A stretch of 64,000 nucleotides of DNA from Misgurnus anguillicaudatus. Its lineage: Eukaryota > Chordata > Actinopteri > Cypriniformes > Cobitidae. This document shows positions 52,080-64,000 of the stretch, in pieces; position 1 is the first letter of the stretch; every line of letters starts with the position of its first letter. The notes beneath the pieces are model-generated. The model made no database searches. It had not been told where the DNA came from and saw only the letters and a list, made by a program, of their open reading frames with translations. Where the stretch lies: contig NW_027395277.1 in NCBI RefSeq assembly GCF_027580225.2, positions 682,001-746,000 on the forward strand, read 5' to 3'. The position numbers and the translations under genes are program-made.

Positions 52080-55000
52080 ATGTCTTCAGACGCAGTGAAG
52101 AAGAGAAAACCTAAAGTGATCCGAAACGAAGGCGGCACTCCAGAAACCAAACGGAGTCGAGAGGGAGATCAGGTGAGATGCTGTGATGTCATTAACACCT
52201 GATGAGGTCAAACATTTTGTGTTAGTGGATCTTGTGATGTGATTTAAGTGTGTTTTTTTTGCTAATAATTCTCATGTCTTTATGCAGCTCAGTGCAGTCA
52301 GTAAACATGTCAAATTGAGGAAGGTCAGGTTGAGGGAGGTTCAGGTACACTCCAGCACGTTCCATCCACACATTTAGGCTTTAAGATGTCATTCTTTCAC
52401 GAGTTGTGTTCAGATGAGTAATGTTGTGATGCTGAGCTTTCCAGTGAGCGCTTACTGTGATTGGCGTGTCTAGGTCACGTGTTCTGCAGGACTTCTTCCT
52501 ATTGGACAGAGGAAGCTGTCTGCAGGAAAGAATCAGGTTCTAATGAGATCCATCTCCTTTCCTATCTCACCTCACACATTCCTTGTTGCACATTTTGGTG
52601 ATGTAGGAATCATATCTGGGTGCACCATATTCACAAAAAATAATATCTGGGTCATATTTCACCCCCAAATTAACTTTTTCGAATATATTAAGCCGGTAGG
52701 CAGGATTTGTGTTTTTTTTTGTCTATTGCACTGCTCACTCTCTGTGTGTGTGTTTTTTTTTTTAGGATGTGCGTGTGTATAATGAGGAAGTGGAGCTGGA
52801 AGGCAGAGATGCACAGCAGGATTATATCCTGTATAAAGACACGTGTGCCGCTCTGGCTAAACTGATGGCAGAAATCCAGGAGCTGAAAGCCAGCGGTGCT
52901 AAAGACGGGGTGAGTTCACCGGGGTGCACAGTTAGGGCGCAGTCACACCAAAAGCGCTTTAAACGCTTGCAAACGCAAGGCGCGACGCACTGCCTTTTTT
53001 AAAAAAAGAGCAGTGCGGCGCGGCTTTTCATGTTGCTAAGCAACCACCGAGTCAGCTGTCTTGTCAATCAAATATTGAAGCGTGAGCGCTCTTTTGCTGT
53101 TAACTGTCATATTAGCAGAAACTTTAAAAAGAGGACGCTTGCTCTGACCTTGTTTGAGGGTGAGAGATGCATAAACACGCAGGAGAGCGTGAGCGAGTGG
53201 AGTCCGGTTCTTCAAAGCAACTGTAAACTTCACTGACCACAACGTAAGGCCCGCCTCTCCCCTCATTCGATTGGACAATGGAAGACGCGAATGACGTCAG
53301 GCGCTTTCTCCGCTCTCAGCGCTCCTTCAAAAACGCGTGCGCGACAGGCGGCAGAAAACCGCAAGGCGCTCGGCGCGCATAAACAGCGCGCAAACGCGCC
53401 CTGCCCATAGAATATCATTCAAAAAAGGCGCCTGCAACTGCCATAAACGCTTTTGGTGTGACTGCAGCCTTACTCTTTATGTGAAAAGTGATGATGAATG
53501 GATTGATGCTGAATTTTGGTCTTTATTATTTATATACAGAGTGTGGAAATCGAGGAGAGACGCAGACAAAGCAGTGTTCATTTTATTACTCTGAAGAAAC
53601 TCAACCGTCTGGCGCACATGAGACTGAAGAAAGGCCGAGATCAGACGCATGAGGTATATGGGCTTGTTAAGTCTGATGTCATGCACCACTTCTGGGTCTG
53701 ACTGATCTTAAATGCTTAGGGAAATAACAAAAATCACGCTAATATATACTCGTATTATAATGCAAAACTACCAAAAACCTAATTTTAATCTCCATAACAA
53801 AATCCGAGATGATCAGACATGGACTCATAGACATTTATGAATTATTAATATATTGCTGTCTGTTATTTCGTGAGCCTGGAGACTGCAGTGTACACTGAGT
53901 TTATACATTTTTTGATTAAATGAATAATATGTAGTGCTAGGCAAAGATTAATCGCGACTAATCGCATACAAAATAAAAGAGATTTTTTTTTCCATAATAT
54001 ATGAGTGTGTGCGGTGTGTAATATATTCATGTATGCATTTAAGAAACATTTAAATGTTTTTATATATTTATTTATATTTCCCTTTTTTATTATCTTTTTA
54101 TTGAAAAGGCAAATTCCCATCACATACTTTAGGTACAACTTTAGTTGTTCAAGTACATAGGTAGGGATGAATAAAAATATTTCAGATGAATTTATCAATA
54201 TTGCCTTTCTGAAATTTCCTTTTACGGACCAATATTTTTCCATGTTTTCCATGTTTTATTTATATATAATGTTTATTTATTATATACAATATATAATATA
54301 GAATATATACAAATAGAAATAAATATACAACTGGAATTATATATTTATTTCTATTTGTATATATTCTATATTGTGTATATATATAAATAAAAATTATATA
54401 TAAATAAAAAATTTGTGAAATTAATTTATGTATGCAAAAATCACTCTTATTTTGTATGCGATTAATCGTGATTAATCTTTGCCCAGCACTAATAATATGA
54501 ATAAATAGTGCTCATAAACAGCTGTTTAAACGGTATCATCTATTGAAATGAGTGAAGGCTTGGACCCAGATACAAACATAGACCTACACACATGGTTAGT
54601 CACAAGTTTGTAATGCATACAGAAATGTATTTTTCTCTTTTAAATCACCTGTCTAAGATGTCTTATGGGTAGAAAATTAGCATTTTTATATGTGGATAAT
54701 TATGTAGTTACAGTCAGGTACATTTGGTGTCCAAAGTATTATTTGGTGTTACATTTCTAAATATCATATTGTTATGGCCTGTAACGTCTTGTGAATAAGT
54801 ATTCTTGCAGTTTTGTGGTGTTGTATGTAGCGCCTTTGTACTAAAATAACATTGTTTAGTTTCACTGTGTACAGTACTAGCTGTTTATGGTTGAAATGAC
54901 AATAAAATGTGGCTTAACTTGACTTCAAAAGGAGTTTAAACCGTGAAATACATAGTTTATTTAGCCGACCCTTTCTCACTTGCTTTCACTTTGTCCACAG

Positions 55001-58000
55001 ACGAAGCAGCGTGTTGATGTTCTTCACCTGCAGCTTCAGAATCTTCTCTATGAGGTCATGCATCTGCAAAAAGAGATCGGCAAATGTCTCGAATTCAAGT
55101 GAGTGTTGAAGATGAGCTTGCACATAGACAGAATGTTATACTTCATATTATAGCTGTTTTTAATAGCTATAAAAATTACTTATCATTACCTAGTTGGAAG
55201 TCCTGCTTGGTACACTGATAAAAGTAACCTGTTTGAAGTTGAGGTTAATATGTGTTTATGTGTGTGTCAGGTCTCAGCATGAGGAGATCGAGCTAGTCAG
55301 CGAGCAGGAGTTCTTCCAGGAGGCTCCAGAGGAGATCTCACGACCTCACATCACTCGAGATGACCAACACCAGCTCACCCTAGCTCGCCTGGACTGGGAA
55401 TTGGAGCAGAGGAAGAGGTGACATGCACACAAGTTATTTAAACTACCACTGAATCATGACCACGAAGAAGCATTTGATTTAATCCGCTCGTCGGTCTGTC
55501 ACACAGGTTGGCGGAGCAGTATAAGACGTCTCTGACCAGTAAGGAGAAGATCCAGAAAGCTATCGAGCAGAAGAAAGAATATCTGAGCAGCCTTCAGCCT
55601 GGACTGCAAAACATCATGCAGGTACAGCCCAAAATCATTTAACTTGTGATTCGTTCTTTCTTTAAAAGTGTCTCCCAGACTTTATTTCATTGCAGTGCAT
55701 TCTCTGTGTGTTTTTCAGGCATCTATACCGGTGCAGGAGTATCTCTCGATGCCGTACGAGCGCATGCAGAAACAGGCCGAGGTGGCGCGTCACCTGCCCC
55801 CTCCGCTTTACGTGTTGTTGGTGCAGGCGAGCGCGTACGGACAGGCTTGCGGTAAGACACACACCCTCGCTCTCTCAGACCACATTCAAACAATGAAGGT
55901 GACATCATGCGATTGTTTGTTTTAGACAAAAATCTGTCCGTGAACATCAGTGGAGACGTGGACGAGGCCAAAGCTCTCTCCAGACGCCCAGAAGAATCAC
56001 AAGGTGTGTGTCTGTGTGATCAGTAAGTCTCATTTGTGTGTGCATGTGATCAATGTGTAATTTTTGTGTGTCTTTCAGATGATGAAAGTGATTCAGATGC
56101 TGAAGAGGAGCAGCAGAATACAGTAAGACTCTTTTATTCATTCACTTTTTTTACTCTTTAGATTGCATCTTCACTTTCTTTTCTGCTGTGTGTTCAGAAG
56201 CGTCGCAGAGGAACAGTTGGCGTTCAGATGGAGGACAAGCGTAAAGAGATGTTAAGACGTCACCCTCTTTCGCTTTGCGTGGACCTTAAGTGTAAAGGTG
56301 TGTGCGTTTGATAGACCACTATAAAGTTGCTGTTTTTTTTTTTTAATCATTAAAAACGGTGAGATGTTAGCTCTTGCAAAAACATAGTTTTTTTGTCAAC
56401 AATGATTCAATTGCATTCCTAGTATTTTGTTTTTGTAGTAGAAACATTTTTTGGTTTTCAAAAATGTAGAAGTTAGCAGGACACTGGTTCCCTCGCCAAA
56501 AGCCCATTCATTTTCCCGTAGGCTATTGGTTCGTTGCAAAAAATACGCTCTGTGTTTAACAAAAGTTTTGCCACTTAAACGTTTTGTCCAACAAGATTGT
56601 CTTTTCACAGATTTCACCACCAAGCTTCTAACCTCTTTAAACTTTATTAAGCACTTTTAAAAACATGTTTATTGATAAAGAAATACTCGGTGGATGAATC
56701 TTTGTTGGGAATTGTGCCCATGTTGCATTATTTTTGAGATGTTTGTGCATGATGAATGAAGATGATTTCATTGGGTTGTGTTTCTTTCTCTCTCTTCAGA
56801 CAACAGTGTTTTGCATCTGTACTTTTATTACCTCATGAACCTCAACATACTCACTGTGAAGATCAAAGTTTCCACGTCTGTGGATTTGTCAGGAGCCATC
56901 AGTTCGGGGTTTGTAACATCTCCAAACATCTGGATATTTGTTAACAGTGATTAGTCAACAGCACATGGACTTTATGTTTGATTTTCTCTAACATATACCG
57001 TGTGTTTCACAGGGAGCTGATGAACTCGGACAGTTTGCTGAACTGTCTTTATGCGTCCGATCACGGCCGGGAGACGCCCAACCCTGCCAACCGTTATCAG
57101 TTTGATAAAGTCGGGTAAATCTGCTTAATAATAATAATAATAATAAAAACCTTTAAATTTGAAAGGTGATCCAGATATAATCAAATATAAATTAACACAT
57201 CTTTGTGTGCAGAATCAATACATTTGAGGATTACGTCTCAGAATTGGGACATCCGTACGTTTGGGTGCAGAAACTGGGCGGCCTTCAGTTCTCACAGGTT
57301 TGTGTGGGTTTACCTTATATTTTGTAATAAATGACCTTTTTAAACAGACAGTAGTGATGTATTGAGATGTTTGTTTCAGGCTGAGATGACGGGTAACGCT
57401 CTTAGTGCCAGTCACATGGAGAAAACTATGAAACTGCTCAAAGGACGTCTGCAGGCCAGACTGGCTCTACATAAACAGTTCAGCTCACTCGGTACACAAA
57501 CACGCATCACTTAAGTTTCACATTCGTATTGCATATTGCACGGGTATGCATTAGTTTTCATAAACCTAATATGTCAGTTGTCTTAAAATCACCACCAGAG
57601 CGTTGTCTGTGGTATAACCATAGTACACTTTGAATTATTTGAAAATAATTCACACCCGCAATGTAACTTCACTTCACTTACCACCTTGGGTGTGCATTAT
57701 TTTCGAATAAATCAATGGCCCGTCATCAATTAATCCTTACGTAATTGTGCAATGAATGAATTTATTAAATGAAAATGTATCTATTCCAGAGCACAGCATT
57801 ATTCCAGTCTCCAGCGAATGCCAGCATCTCTTCCCTGCCAAAGTGGTTTCCGGCCTCACACGCTGGACCATGATGAGCTACCAGGAATTCACTGTGCGTT
57901 TGCACCTACGATTGTATGGTTAAAAAAATACAGTTTTTAGTTTTTTGAGTGTGACTGTGGTTGTTTGTTTTACAGGAGTTGAGCTTCGTGCAGCACCTGC

Positions 58001-60099
58001 TGAAGGTCGGTCTGGTAAGCGAGACGGATCTGTTCTTCATGGCTGTGGTGGAGAGAGGCACGGGTGAGAACTGTGCTCGTATGTACCCAAATATTTGATT
58101 GACAGCATTGAGTGTGTTCCACATTTCAGTTTTAACTAAGAGACGCAATCACTGGAAAGGGATCAGTTGAGGCCTTATAGCCTTACTGTGCGTTCACACC
58201 AGACGCGGTAGAGGCGTCAAGTTGGACGCTTGAACATTTTGAGTTTATGCACTTCATTCGCACGTGAAATTCTAGTCATTCGAGACATTCACGTGGAAAT
58301 TCGCGTCATGGGAGGGGCTTCTGCGACTCCGCTCGCTTCCTGTAATCACGTTACTACTAGAGCAAGCTCCTGATTGGTTAACGTGGTGCGATTTTACGCC
58401 AAAGTTCAGATTTTTTAACTTGTGCATTTCCTGAGGCAACGCTCAATTCGCGCCATCATTGCGTCAATTCACGTCATCAGCGCGTCAATTCCGCCATCGT
58501 GTCAATTCACATCATCAATGTGTCGATTCGCGCCATCATAGCGTCAATATGCGTCATCAGTGCGTCAATTCGCGTCATCAGTGCATTAATTCGTGTCATT
58601 CTCACGAACGAGGCATATTTGCATTTACAGCACAGCGCTAAACGCCTCATTCGCACAGCGAGACCTCCAGATGCGCGTAAACGCATCATTACATTGACTT
58701 AACATTGAAATAATTTGTGCCAGACGTTCTGTTCGCGTTTGGTGTGAACGCAGCATAAAAGCTAAAATAAAACACGCTGTTTCTCATCTCATTTTAATCT
58801 TGAGAACCTATAGAGTAGTATTGCATCCTTCATATGTCCGAGTCTTTAGTTTTATCAGATTAATAAAAGAAAGATCAGCTCTAGTGATTGTTTCCAGAAA
58901 AGCATGAAATCCTGGAGGCGCCCAGCGGGAGGAGAGAGTCACGAGCAAGCAACACACACAAAACATTATCCTGCATAACTTATAATTCACTACATGTTCA
59001 TGTCGTTTACATTATATGCACTTACGAGCCAATTCCCAACAAAACATTTGATGCCGTTTTACTTACCGCCTGTGACTAATGCCCGCCCCATTTTAACGAA
59101 ATCCAGCGTTAAACAAACACACACGCAAAACTCCACTACTACCCCGGATAAACAAACTATATGCATCGTTTCCATAATGCTGGCTTACTTTGAAAGCTGA
59201 ACAAGGCTTTCTTCGTGCCATTGTTGATTCTTGATATTTACTTGTTTTCGCTTTCACTCTGATTGACGTGGGCATGCTTTACATGGGTATTGCCCATAAA
59301 AGGAATATGGGGTCAGTGATGTGTAACTGGTACCCATGTTCAAAAAACCTTTCTGAAACTTGTAGGAAAGAGGAGGTGTTTTGACACTTTGCATTTGTTT
59401 AGCATGAGGATTACAACTCTTTAACTGTGTTAATAAGTCAGAAATAGCACCCCCCCCCCCCAAATGTCAAATCAAGGGCTTTCTTGAAAAGCAACGTTAA
59501 GTTTTAAAATTCTTTTTATTCTCTATCAGCTCGTCTGATGGCCGCTGTGGTATTGAACCCTCGATATCCCGAAGTCGCACCCCTCTTCTCGCTCACTCTT
59601 CACTGGAAAGGAGAACGAAGCGGCCGCACGGACGATAACCTCCGGGTACGATTTTTACAACCCAAGCATGAGAATATCTCTTCAGATATTTACCCATTCA
59701 TGCTATAATGATTTTGTGTTTGATTCAGGCGATAGAGAGCGAGGTAAACATCTTCCGGGGCGAGCTGCAGGGGCCACGCCCAGGCTTCCAGCTTCTGACC
59801 AATCAGATCCAGCGTCTCTGTGTGTGTCTGGATGTGTACCTGGAGACGGAGAACCAAGTGTGTGATGGTTCGGAGGGACCTAAAGAATTCCCGAGAGAGA
59901 AGATGTGCTTACGTACTGCCAGGTAACCCACACACTTTAAAGCTATGATAGACATAACAACTTGACAAATAATTATATTAAAATTAAATATTGTATTAGA
60001 GAACTTACAATCATCTGTTTTTTTGTTACTTTCAGGGGTCCCAGTCGCCTGAAGCCCTTTAAGTACAATCATCCTCAGGGCTTCTTCAGTCATCGCTGA
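52080..60099 (+). CDS. thoc5: THOC5, THO complex subunit 5
   Basis: Coding exons: 52080-52172, 52766-52909, 53540-53653, 55001-55098, 55271-55417, 55507-55621, 55719-55851, 55926-56003, 56079-56122, 56198-56297, 56800-56908, 57013-57114, 57213-57297, 57380-57491, 57790-57893, 57976-58063, 59530-59645, 59729-59922, 60036-60099. They total 2040 bases: 679 residues plus stop (human 683). Start [15 protein letters not shown], with the basic nuclear-localisation stretch KKRKPK. A long coiled-coil half follows ([32 protein letters not shown]), then the acidic [12 protein letters not shown], then the C-terminal half ([24 protein letters not shown]) ending [15 protein letters not shown]5 is part of the THO/TREX complex that couples transcription to mRNA export. 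No break was found. Confidence 0.96.
52929..53470. mobile_element. MITE with GCAGTCACACCAAAAGCG ends
   Basis: GGGCGCAGTCACACCAAAAG on the left and CGCTTTTGGTGTGACTGCAG on the right. A CG-rich interior with many GCGC steps. In thoc5 between the exons ending 52909 and starting 53540. Confidence 0.85.
53932..54491. mobile_element. hAT-type MITE with exact 8-bp duplication
   Basis: About 48-base inverted ends beginning TAGTGCTAGGCAAAGATTAA and ending in the inverse CTTTGCCCAGCACTA. The duplication ATAATATG is intact at 53924-53931 and 54492-54499. In a thoc5 intron. Confidence 0.93.
58184..58756. mobile_element. MITE with GCGTTCACACCAGACGCG ends
   Basis: TGTGCGTTCACACCAGACGC on the left and GCGTTTGGTGTGAACGCAGC on the right. 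The interior has a degenerate tandem repeat of about 20 bases (GCGTCAATTCRCGTCATCA) at about 58440-58605. In the thoc5 intron after 58063. Confidence 0.85.
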
Positions 60100-60234
60100 A
60101 CTTTTGGATATGGAGATGAAAAACCTGATCTAGTGTCATTTGGAGAGATCTCATCCTCACTTCTCACTCTCTTCTCAGTTTAGCTTAAATTTTCACCTGT
60201 ATTTCATGTTTTGGTAATATAATGTGAATTAGAA

Positions 60235-60240
60235 AATAAA
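60235..60240 (+). terminator. Poly(A) signal of thoc5
   Basis: AATAAA, 136 bases after the stop codon and the first on this strand. Confidence 0.65.
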
Positions 60241-60244
60241 CCAT

Positions 60245-61015
60245 TGATTTTGATAAGAAAATGTGTCTCTATTTTCAAATCTAACGTCATTTTTATGTTG
60301 AGTGTGTTCATGTAGATCAAGAAAGCTTTCAGAAATATTATTACATATCTGGACCTTTTTGAATTCATCTGGATTACATTTAACTCTGACATAATTGCAA
60401 AGTCATTATTTATTTATGCTATTTTCAGATGGTTTAATTTTTAATTACCGGTATTTGAATAATTTAGTAGTACTCATTGTCATGGTTCACAAGATGTTGC
60501 AAACCATAACAATATAATATTTTCTATAAAGGGGGTGTTGTAAAGCTGAAAATGACTTAATTTGATATAATCACCCATTTGTATTTAAACCTTTGCCTCA
60601 AAGCATTGAATCTAAAGCACTTAATTCACTAGCCGAATTAGTTTGAATTATACGATTTCAGAATTTAGAAATGCAAGGTACAATCAATTAAAAGTCTTTG
60701 AAATTAAATTAGAAAAAATACCTCATATTGGTATTAGGAATGCTACTGAAAAGACAACATTTATTTCTATTTTAAAAACATCTCTTGTGTATTTATACAA
60801 ATATTTATAATGGTAATACAAATATTAATCATGGTGTAAAGTTATAAACACTATTTCAAATTAAAGCAACATATTCATATTAACTGTAGCCCGGTAAAAA
60901 ATACTCCAATGAATATTTCTGTGAATATATAAATTAGTTTTAATATCAATATGTTTAGTATTAATGGGAGTTTAATCGTGTCTGCACATCGTCTTGGGGA
61001 CTCTTATTTTGAAGT
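60245..61015. other. Intergenic, nothing recognised
   Basis: AT-rich spacer between thoc5 and chid1, without recognisable elements. Confidence 0.55.
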
Positions 61016-61031
61016 GCCGAGAGCTTTTCCC

Positions 61032-61041
61032 GTCACGTGAC
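61032..61041. promoter_or_regulatory. CLEAR/E-box palindrome upstream of chid1
   Basis: GTCACGTGAC, the full CLEAR consensus bound by TFEB/TFE3 factors. It lies about 104 bases before the donor (ATCGG followed by GTAAGT) at 61145 of the likely noncoding first exon of chid1, whose product is lysosomal and secreted. Confidence 0.6.
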
Positions 61042-61224
61042 TGTTGATGCACACGGGCTGTCAAACCTGCATGTCCACATCATCTCTGATAAAGACCATG
61101 AACGTATTTATCACACATTAAACTCGTAAATTAGACAAATATCGGGTAAGTGTTTGAATTTACGGCAAATGTTATTTTGCATAGGCGTGTTTTTTGCATT
61201 TTGGATTTAAAGCTGCACACATAA

Positions 61225-61450
61225 GAAATACTGTAGTATTTACTATAGTAAGCTGCAGTAAAATTCCTAGATGCGGTAGTGTTTTGAAGCACACCATAGT
61301 ATTTCGAAGTATACTATAGTATTTACTACAGTTTAATTAAGTATAAGTAATTTAACACTACAGAATACTATAGTATACATTAACAAAGTGTAGTGATTTC
61401 TATTGTGTAACTTACTAAAATTTACGACAGCTCATACTATAGTATTTTTT
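61225..61450. repeat. ACTATAGTATTTACTACAGT degenerate repeat
   Basis: Several direct and inverted copies of ACTATAGTATTTACTACAG within chid1 intron 1. Confidence 0.6.
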
Positions 61451-61614
61451 AATGTTTGTAACTTACACAGTACCGGTGCATTTAAAGCTGCAAATAAATA
61501 CGATTTTTAATATAGTAACAAGCAGTGCTTTTACAGTCCAGCACAGCTTGTTAATAAATCACATTGTTGGTTTTAAGACTTTTCTGTTTCTCCTCCAACA
61601 GCAGAGGTGCTGAA

Positions 61615-64000
61615 ATGAGAGCAGATGTGATATTTCTGCTCATCTGTCTGCTGGTTAATGTTGTCAGAGGCACATTATCAAAGACAGATGCCAAAAAAGC
61701 AAATAAGATCCAGGAGGCTGAGGTTAGACCACGTTTAACATTTAGCAGATATTAACATTATTATACAGTAGCAGAAGCAAGACATGCTGCAGGTCTCAGG
61801 TGATGCTGCTTGATATCATGTCTGTCTTTATTATTTGTATGTGTGAAGACGACAATAGCAGATCGTCCGGTACAGGACCGGGGTCTGGTGGTCTCGGATC
61901 CTCTCTGGAGAGATATCGTGAGGGAGGAAAAGCGTTTCTGTCCTCAGTGTGTCTCCACACGACACTTTCAGGGATCTGTACTGGGTTACATCACACCTGT
62001 GAGTTACACAGAAACAGAGATCTATTTAATGTCTGTCTATCTGTTTTTTCCCAGTTTTATACATTTAATTTTTAAATAACTTTATTGGCTGGATTGATTT
62101 TCCATGGCCGATTTCAATTGCCGATTTTTCTCAAGCAAATGTGCCAATTTCTGATTTTATCTTTGTTTGGGCAACATGTACATGAACAAGATGTTAATTT
62201 GCTTGCTAAAATGTAAAACTGGCATGTAGCTATTTAAATAAGAGTCAAAACATCAGCTAAAACCAGCCTAAGCTGATTTGCTGGCTTTAGCTGGTCTCCC
62301 ACCCTTGTTTTAGCTGGTTAAGCTGGGGTAGCAGGCTGGTTTTAGAGGGGTTTTGGCCACTTTTTAGCTGGTCTTGGCTTGACCAGGCTGGAAGACCAGC
62401 TTTGCCAGGCTGTGAGGACCAGCTTAAACCTGCTACCTCAATCTTAAACCAGCTGGCTAAGCTTCCAGCCTGTTCAAGCTTGTGGGTCAGCTGGTTTTCC
62501 AGGCTGAATAGCTAAAAAGTGTCCAAAACCCCTCTAAAATCAGCCAACTGGGAGACCAACTAAAACCAGCCAAACAGCTTATACTGGTTTTAGCTAGTAG
62601 AGAACAACTGCATCTTAAGCAGAATGAGTAAAATGCAACATACTTGTGGCATCAGATGATGTTTTTGTTTCAAATTAGATTGAATTTTTTCTCATGAAAT
62701 CCAGACTTATAAAGTGTCCAGCATCAATTTTTTTTAAAAAGCCATTTAAGCAAAAAATTTTTGCACATATGAGAACTGAACTCAGTATAATCATTATTTT
62801 TAGAGGATTAAAAAAATATTTCCTAAATAATTATTTACATTTTTTAGACTATCATTATGATATTACATTAAATATATGTATTTATAAACTCATGTTTCGG
62901 TAATGAGAACTAAAAAGTTGTGTAGGTACTATGAGAAACAAAATTTCAACTTTTATCTGGAGAGAAAAAATAAGAACTGCTTACCTGGTAGCCATCTTGA
63001 GTGTCACAGTTAATTATGTCCCTTCCAAACATTTTTTTTTTAAATGTTAGTTCCTTGAGGGCTTAAACAATGACTGAAAATTGTTGCGGAGGATGAGAAA
63101 AGTTATTATTGTCTCTACATTTACCAATGATCACCAAATACCTCATGTTTCTTTACTGTAAATGTTTATAGTATAACATGCACTGAAGCTTTTTATTTTT
63201 AATTATAAATATTTTCATGTCAAAGAACCCAAATCCAGTCATGGACACGTTGCAGTAATGACAAATTTCCCCTCAAATGTAAAAAAAACCCAAAATTGGT
63301 TTGTATGATGTCATTTGAAATCATGTGCGAAGTAGTACGTAAAGAGATGTTTGTAATTGCATGCTTCTTATTTTGATAGCATTTACTTTTTTTATCAAAA
63401 TGTTTTATGACACCTCATAACTCTAAATTCACGAGAATCACCCAATTATATTTTTTTCATAGTTTAATAATTTAAAAGGAAAAAGGCAGACAAGAAAATG
63501 CCATCAAGATTGAAATAAAGCAAAAAAAGTGTGTTAGAAAGCAAAACCATCCGGCTCCAATTTCCCTAAATATTCCCAAAGCATCCATACACATTCAGAT
63601 AGGATAGAACTAAAAATTGCATGACATCATAAGTTTTTTCCAAAAATGTTATAAATGCATATTTATATAAACATTACTTATATACGCACCCACTGTATAT
63701 ATTTTGTGACATTTCTCTTGACTTGATTATTTGTCTTATTCATTCATATCCCCTGTGTCTCAGTGGAACTCTCATGGATATGACATCGCCAAGTTGTTTG
63801 GTCCCAAATTGACATCTTTGTCTCCGGTGTGGCTCCAGCTGAGACGAAGAGGACCAGAGAGTTTCCACATCACCGGCCTGCATGACCACGACCCAGGTCA
63901 AACCATGACTTATAACATCTTCATAATCATTAGCAGTACTGTATGCACAGATTTGATTTAAAACTTTGTGTCTCAACAGGTTGGGTCAAAGCGGTGAGGA
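61615..64000 (+). CDS. chid1: CHID1, chitinase domain-containing protein 1, 5' part
   Basis: Exons seen: 61615-61722, 61849-61998, 63764-63896 and 63980 to the edge. Start MRADVIFLLICLLVNVVRGT is a clean signal peptide. Then TLSKTDAKKANK and DRPVQDRGLVV match mammalian CHID1 (SI-CLP). The start of the glycoside hydrolase 18-like barrel follows: GSVLGYITPWNSHGYD, SPVWLQLRRRG and GLHDHDPGWVKAVR. CHID1 is a chitinase-like protein that binds sugars and enters the lysosomal/secretory route; the catalytic barrel region lies beyond the window. The ATG is preceded by an acceptor (CCTCCAACAG) 13 bases upstream. The frame runs through the last base (AVR), so the exon continues past the right edge. Confidence 0.92.
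62245..62598. mobile_element. CCAGCTAAAACCAGC foldback element
   Basis: ATCAGCTAAAACCAGCC on the left, and CAGCTTATACTGGTTTTAGC on the right. The arms carry TTTTAGAGGGGTTTTGG and CCAAAACCCCTCTAAAAT as inverses. A well-known fish hairpin type. In a chid1 intron. Confidence 0.75.

Noticed and set aside
52288..52360. Possible extra small thoc5 exon (GCAG followed by CTCAGTGCAG)
   Set aside because: The exons on either side already join in phase and match the known protein length, so it is not needed.
58459..58702. Cys/His-containing open frames with regular repeats
   Set aside because: Produced by the 20-base minisatellite in a MITE within a thoc5 intron.

Overview
The window is a piece of a teleost fish genome, most likely a cypriniform (carp or zebrafish relative). 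The basis is split vertebrate genes with GT-AG introns, a fish-type long prion protein gene, and many short inverted-repeat DNA transposons that look like families common in cyprinid genomes. There is no operon, phage, plasmid or CRISPR structure. Exon coordinates were worked out by eye. The three complete multi-exon genes sum to whole numbers of codons and every splice phase joins.

Layout: (1) 1-4.4 kb, minus strand: 5' half of an ANKRD26-type ankyrin-repeat gene, running off the left edge, with a consensus RFX X-box in its promoter. (2) 6.3-12.7 kb, plus: a prion protein gene with a noncoding first exon, a 3.1 kb intron full of miniature transposons, and one 581-residue coding exon. (3) 14.4-26.8 kb: three single-exon class A GPCR genes. 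Two are close paralogues in convergent orientation and the third is more distant; transposon debris lies between them. (4) 28.5-46.0 kb, minus: complete morc2 (26 coding exons, 1039 residues), its introns packed with nested miniature elements. (5) 49.4-50.7 kb, minus: a five-exon TMEM219/TMEM248-family gene whose stop codon sits directly beside a hAT-type element. (6) 51.3-60.2 kb, plus: complete thoc5 (19 coding exons, 679 residues), head-to-head with the TMEM gene. (7) 61.0 kb to the end, plus: start of chid1, with a perfect CLEAR-type palindrome beside its first exon.

The genes do not form one pathway. They are a chromatin silencer (MORC2), an mRNA-export subunit (THOC5), a lysosomal/secreted chitinase-like protein (CHID1), a centriole-associated scaffold (ANKRD26), a GPI-anchored prion protein and orphan receptors. 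MORC2 and THOC5 are both on human 22q12, so that link may be old; the others map to different human chromosomes.

I saw no convincing new gene system. The most notable signals are mobile-element architectures (TTAA-targeted long foldback elements nested in one another, hAT elements with exact 8-bp duplications, and several unrelated elements sharing a CACACC terminal core), a transposon that appears to supply a host 3' UTR, three promoter motifs that match the biology of the adjacent genes, and the divergent GPCR cluster.
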